Positions 60,811-64,000 of a stretch of DNA of 64,000 bases are shown here, piece after piece. Each line of letters opens with the position of its first letter. Position 1 is the first letter of the stretch. The notes under the pieces are model-generated. The model was not told the DNA's origin. It saw only the letters and a program-made list of their open reading frames with translations, and did not search any database. Both the position numbers and the translations under genes were made by a program. Source of the stretch: Atrina japonica. Its lineage: Eukaryota; Mollusca; Bivalvia; Pterioida; Pinnidae. The stretch is from assembly GCA_030159075.1 (NCBI GenBank), contig BROG01000917.1, forward strand, positions 85,001 to 149,000, given 5' to 3'.

Positions 60811-62794
60811 GGGGCTTTGTTTCTGAAAAATATCAGAATATCTTCAATGGAAATTTACGCAATAATTTTGAGCTCAGCGATGTTGACAACAGAGTGAAAA
60901 TGGTTAGTAAATGGGAAGTCACGTTATTTCAGTATCACATAATTTCAGCACCGAATAATTTTTCCACTTGTACAAATAACGTATAACTTGGTGCCAAATT
61001 TACCTGTTTGCCGTCACAGCCCATATAATGCAGAATTTCGGCCTACTTGACACCAGCTACATGTACTTACTAGGCTACTCCTCGGAAGTTGGAAATTCCT
61101 TCACTTACTGAGTCTGTCTCTGAGAAAAAACGTCCACAATCTTGGCATTGTTGGGAAGATAATTTCTCTCTCAACTTTTATCAAGTTTTATTCCCAAATC
61201 GGCAAGTGTGAGTACTGCAGTAAAGAAAATATTATAAAAAAACATGACCTTTTTTTAGTCATTTTGTTGCCTGGAAATGATAAGACTACAAGATTTTGCA
61301 TCATTTTATCCAGAGCTTGGGGGGGGGTCTATGTGCCCCCAGGCCAGTAATGACAACCAAACCTATTTCAGATATTTTTGTAAAATCATCACTGTGAAAT
61401 ACTCCAATATGACACTTTAGGCCTAGCCTATTTAGTAAAGATTTGGTTATTCTCTAAATTCTCTAATACTGGATGTCATGATAAGCAAAAATAATAGTTA
61501 GATATGAATATGTGTTTTTTTTTGTTTGAAAAAATATATATTTTGGTGTATATAGCATAATTTTGGTTAATACACCATCATTTGTTTTTTCTTTGGTAAA
61601 AACTTGTTGCAATGAACTTAATCTGAAAATGTTTGCTTATATAGTAGTTTAGTATCTTGATATCGATGCTCTTTTACGTAATGACTTTTACACTAGTGTT
61701 CATGAAGACAGTAAATGAAGATATATAGTATAGTACTGCATTTCGAGTGATTTCTAATCAGTAATATAAATTCACTTTGGATGTACAGGCCATCAGCCCA
61801 TCCACCAGCTATCAGTGTTCATCTACTCTGATGAAGAATGTTGTGCATTGATCTCTCCTTGAAGTCCTTCTGTCTAAAGTGATAGACATTTTTTTTTTAA
61901 TATTGCCTTCAATTTTAGAATTAGATGTTCCATCATCTAGGTGACCTTGATCTTGTTATTTAAAGTCACATTCCTAGGAGTAATGTTCATAAATAAACTT
62001 TTTTTACGCACTTAATGTTTATTTGGGAAATTCCCATATATTTTCATCATATTTAATTTGATCAATTGTTGTTATTTTCATTAATCTTTCAACATCAAGT
62101 TGTGACATAATTGCATGTAGTGGAGACATGAATTCCTGGTACTCATTATTTATGTATGTATCATTCCTGTTTCATTATATCTATGTATTCAAAAGAAAAT
62201 TGATATGCTTGCTGATTGTCAGTCAGATGTTAAAGCATTCAAAACATGTAAAATCCCATACAAATGAATATGAATTATGGAAGCACCTCCTACTCTTCAG
62301 ATTGTCAGCCAATCATATCTGAAGCATAGTATTGTAAGGTTTTCCTGTTTATAGAATGTCACATTACCATACCTTGAAAACTGAAGAAAGCTTTAGCTTT
62401 CTGATGGAATTTCCAATGTAAATAAACTCCATTAATACGACAAAAATTTATTTAAAAGAATTCTTTTCCCTCTGTTAGGAATGGATTTCTGTAGGATATG
62501 TCATATATTACAAAATCTAAACTTCCTGGAATGTGACTTTTATTCTGTTTGGGTAACTCTTCGATCAGCTTGCTCAACTGACAACTTATAAAGTGTTAGT
62601 TTTGAATTACAATACACATGTCTAAGATCACAAAACTACATGTAAGTCAGTAACTTGTTGGTGTAGGGACTACCGTGTAAGTCAACATGAACATGTATGT
62701 ACAATGTAAACTTAAAACTACATGTTGCTATAGAGAATATAAACATTAAATTAACAAGTAATGGTTATTAATAAAAAAAATGATTTTATTTTAG
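59873..62794 (+). other. ATP5F1D intron 1
   Basis: About 2.9 kb, AT-rich. A TA microsatellite lies at about 60770-60810. No exon or clear transposon recognised. Confidence 0.6.
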
Positions 62795-62948
62795 GTGTTT
62801 TTTAAAGAGGTCAGTGTTAAGCAGATTGATGTGCCAACACTTGATAGCGCTGTGGGTATTTTACCAAATCATGTACCAACATTGGCAGTACTAAAACCAG
62901 GAGTGGTTAATGTTGTAGTTAATGATACAGAATCACGTAAAATATTTG
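62795..62948 (+). CDS. ATP5F1D: ATP synthase delta subunit, exon 2
   Basis: Acceptor TTATTTTAG, donor GTAAGTAC; 154 nt, phase 0 to 1. Encodes VFFKEVSVKQIDVPTLDSAV, GILPNHVPTLAVLKPGVV and NDTESRKIF. The VPTL-GIL-HVPTL series is the signature of the epsilon/delta beta-sandwich of F-type ATPases. Confidence 0.95.
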
Positions 62949-63183
62949 GTAAGTACAGAAATATTTGAAGGACAATTCACAAAGTATCTTTAATCATTTC
63001 ACATCCTTGCACATTTTTCTTCTTGTTTCAAACTGATAATTGATTATTTTTATAATTAGTAGTTGCCCATCACTTATTTCAATATGTGTTTTAATTTCGT
63101 CATCATCATCATCACATAACATTTGGTTGAATAGCATTAAATTAATGTTTATGGTTTATCTTTTTTTCTCTATTTTATATCAG

Positions 63184-63272
63184 TGAGCAGTGGTTCTTTA
63201 ACTGTAAATCCTGATGGTTCAGTTCAAATTTTAGCAGAGGAAGCTGTAGACATACAAAGTATTGACCCACAA
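63184..63272 (+). CDS. ATP5F1D: ATP synthase delta subunit, exon 3
   Basis: Acceptor TTATATCAG, donor GTAAGTGT; 89 nt, phase 1 to 0. Encodes SSGSLTVNPDGSVQILAEEA and VDIQSIDPQ, completing the beta-sandwich. The C-terminal two-helix domain must be encoded beyond the window. Confidence 0.95.
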
Positions 63273-63439
63273 GTAAGTGTTTATTTCATGTGAGGTTTTT
63301 TATAATTATTGATCCACTGTGACAGTTAAGTTTTATTCTCTGTGCAGGGTTACACAAAATAACATTTTTAGCACACCATCAACAGATGGTTGGCTATTCA
63401 ATTTGCCCTGCGTCTGTGGTTTGTCCGTTGTCCGTCCTG

Positions 63440-64000
63440 AACAATTCTTGTTACCACTATTTCTTCGAAAGTATTGAACTTTGACATCAAGGTTCCCCTT
63501 GAGGTCTTGTTATGTATATTTCATTTTCAGAGAGATCAGAATCCAATATGGCCAACAAGGGACCATCTTGGATTTTGACCAAAGGAAGTTTGTTACCACT
63601 TCTTCTTAAAAAGGACTGAAGGGATCTTCTTGAAATTTGACATTAAGTTTTCCCTTGATGTCTAGTTGTGCATATTACATTTTCAGGGAGATTGGAATCC
63701 AACATGGCCGACAGGTGGCCATCTTGGATTTTGACCAAAGGAAGTTTGTTACTGCTATTTCTCAGAAAGGACTTTAGGGATCTCCTTGAAATTTGGCATG
63801 ACGGTTCCCCTTCATCCCGTGAGGTCTAGTTGTGCATATGACATTTTCAGAAAGATTGGAATCCAACATGGCTGACAGGTGGCCATCTTGGATTTTGACA
63901 ATGGAAGTATATTACCCCTATTTCTCAGTAAGTACTGAATGGATCTTGTTTAAATTTGACATGAAGTTTCCCTTTGAGGTCTAGAATGTACTGAAGGAAT
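63440..64000. repeat. Degenerate tandem repeat, about 160-bp unit
   Basis: At least three copies with GATTGGAATCCAACATGGC, GGCCATCTTGGATTTTGAC and TTGAAATTTGACAT segments, starting near 63530, 63690 and 63850 and running to the window end, in ATP5F1D intron 3. Confidence 0.8.

Overview
This window is animal nuclear DNA, most likely from a lophotrochozoan and probably a bivalve mollusc. The evidence is split genes with GT-AG introns, several families of tRNA-derived SINEs and MITEs, AT-rich introns full of minisatellites, and a Polinton/Maverick DNA element. The phylum is inferred from the repeat families and not proven by the sequence.

Positions 860-36875 (+) hold the 3' part of one large gene, with 22 exons visible. 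Joined, they give 3105 nt of open coding sequence (1034 codons plus stop) for a type I membrane protein. A module encoded by ten exons (exons 6-15, exactly 420 codons) is preceded by the back half of a second copy (exons 1-5). A truncated third copy (exons 16-17) follows. Matching exons of the copies have identical or nearly identical lengths and phases. Each full module ends in a cysteine-rich PAN/Apple-like domain; three more PAN-like domains, a stalk, one transmembrane helix and a short acidic tail finish the protein. The module resembles metazoan LolA-like extracellular proteins, a family assignment made from memory.

The introns of this gene hold about 13 kb of minisatellites, and each array has its own unit (28 to 88 bp). 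Several units carry 5' splice-site sequences. In intron 17 the array starts inside the exon and repeats the genuine donor of exon 17 about 54 times. In intron 15 about 34 copies each carry GAGGTAAGC. SINEs, MITEs and a mariner transposase relic lie in other introns.

Positions 36876-43136 are intergenic, with a duplicated gene tail, SINEs and a putative transposon whose ends carry CCCGGG-type motifs. Positions 43143-58343 are a complete 15,201-bp Polinton. It has about 270-bp terminal inverted repeats, a 6-bp target duplication TAGCTC, and about 17 tightly packed genes. These include protein-primed DNA polymerase B, retroviral-type integrase, packaging ATPase, major capsid protein, a probable minor capsid protein, and several small coiled-coil or membrane proteins. 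Most of the large genes contain frameshifts, many at homopolymer runs, while catalytic motifs remain readable. The element is therefore either young and decaying or affected by assembly indels. I found no maturation protease. Two kinds of short shared upstream motif suggest two promoter classes.

Positions 59744-63272 (+) are the first three coding exons of the mitochondrial ATP synthase delta subunit (ATP5F1D), with a YY1-like site just upstream of the ATG. Its last exons lie beyond the window.
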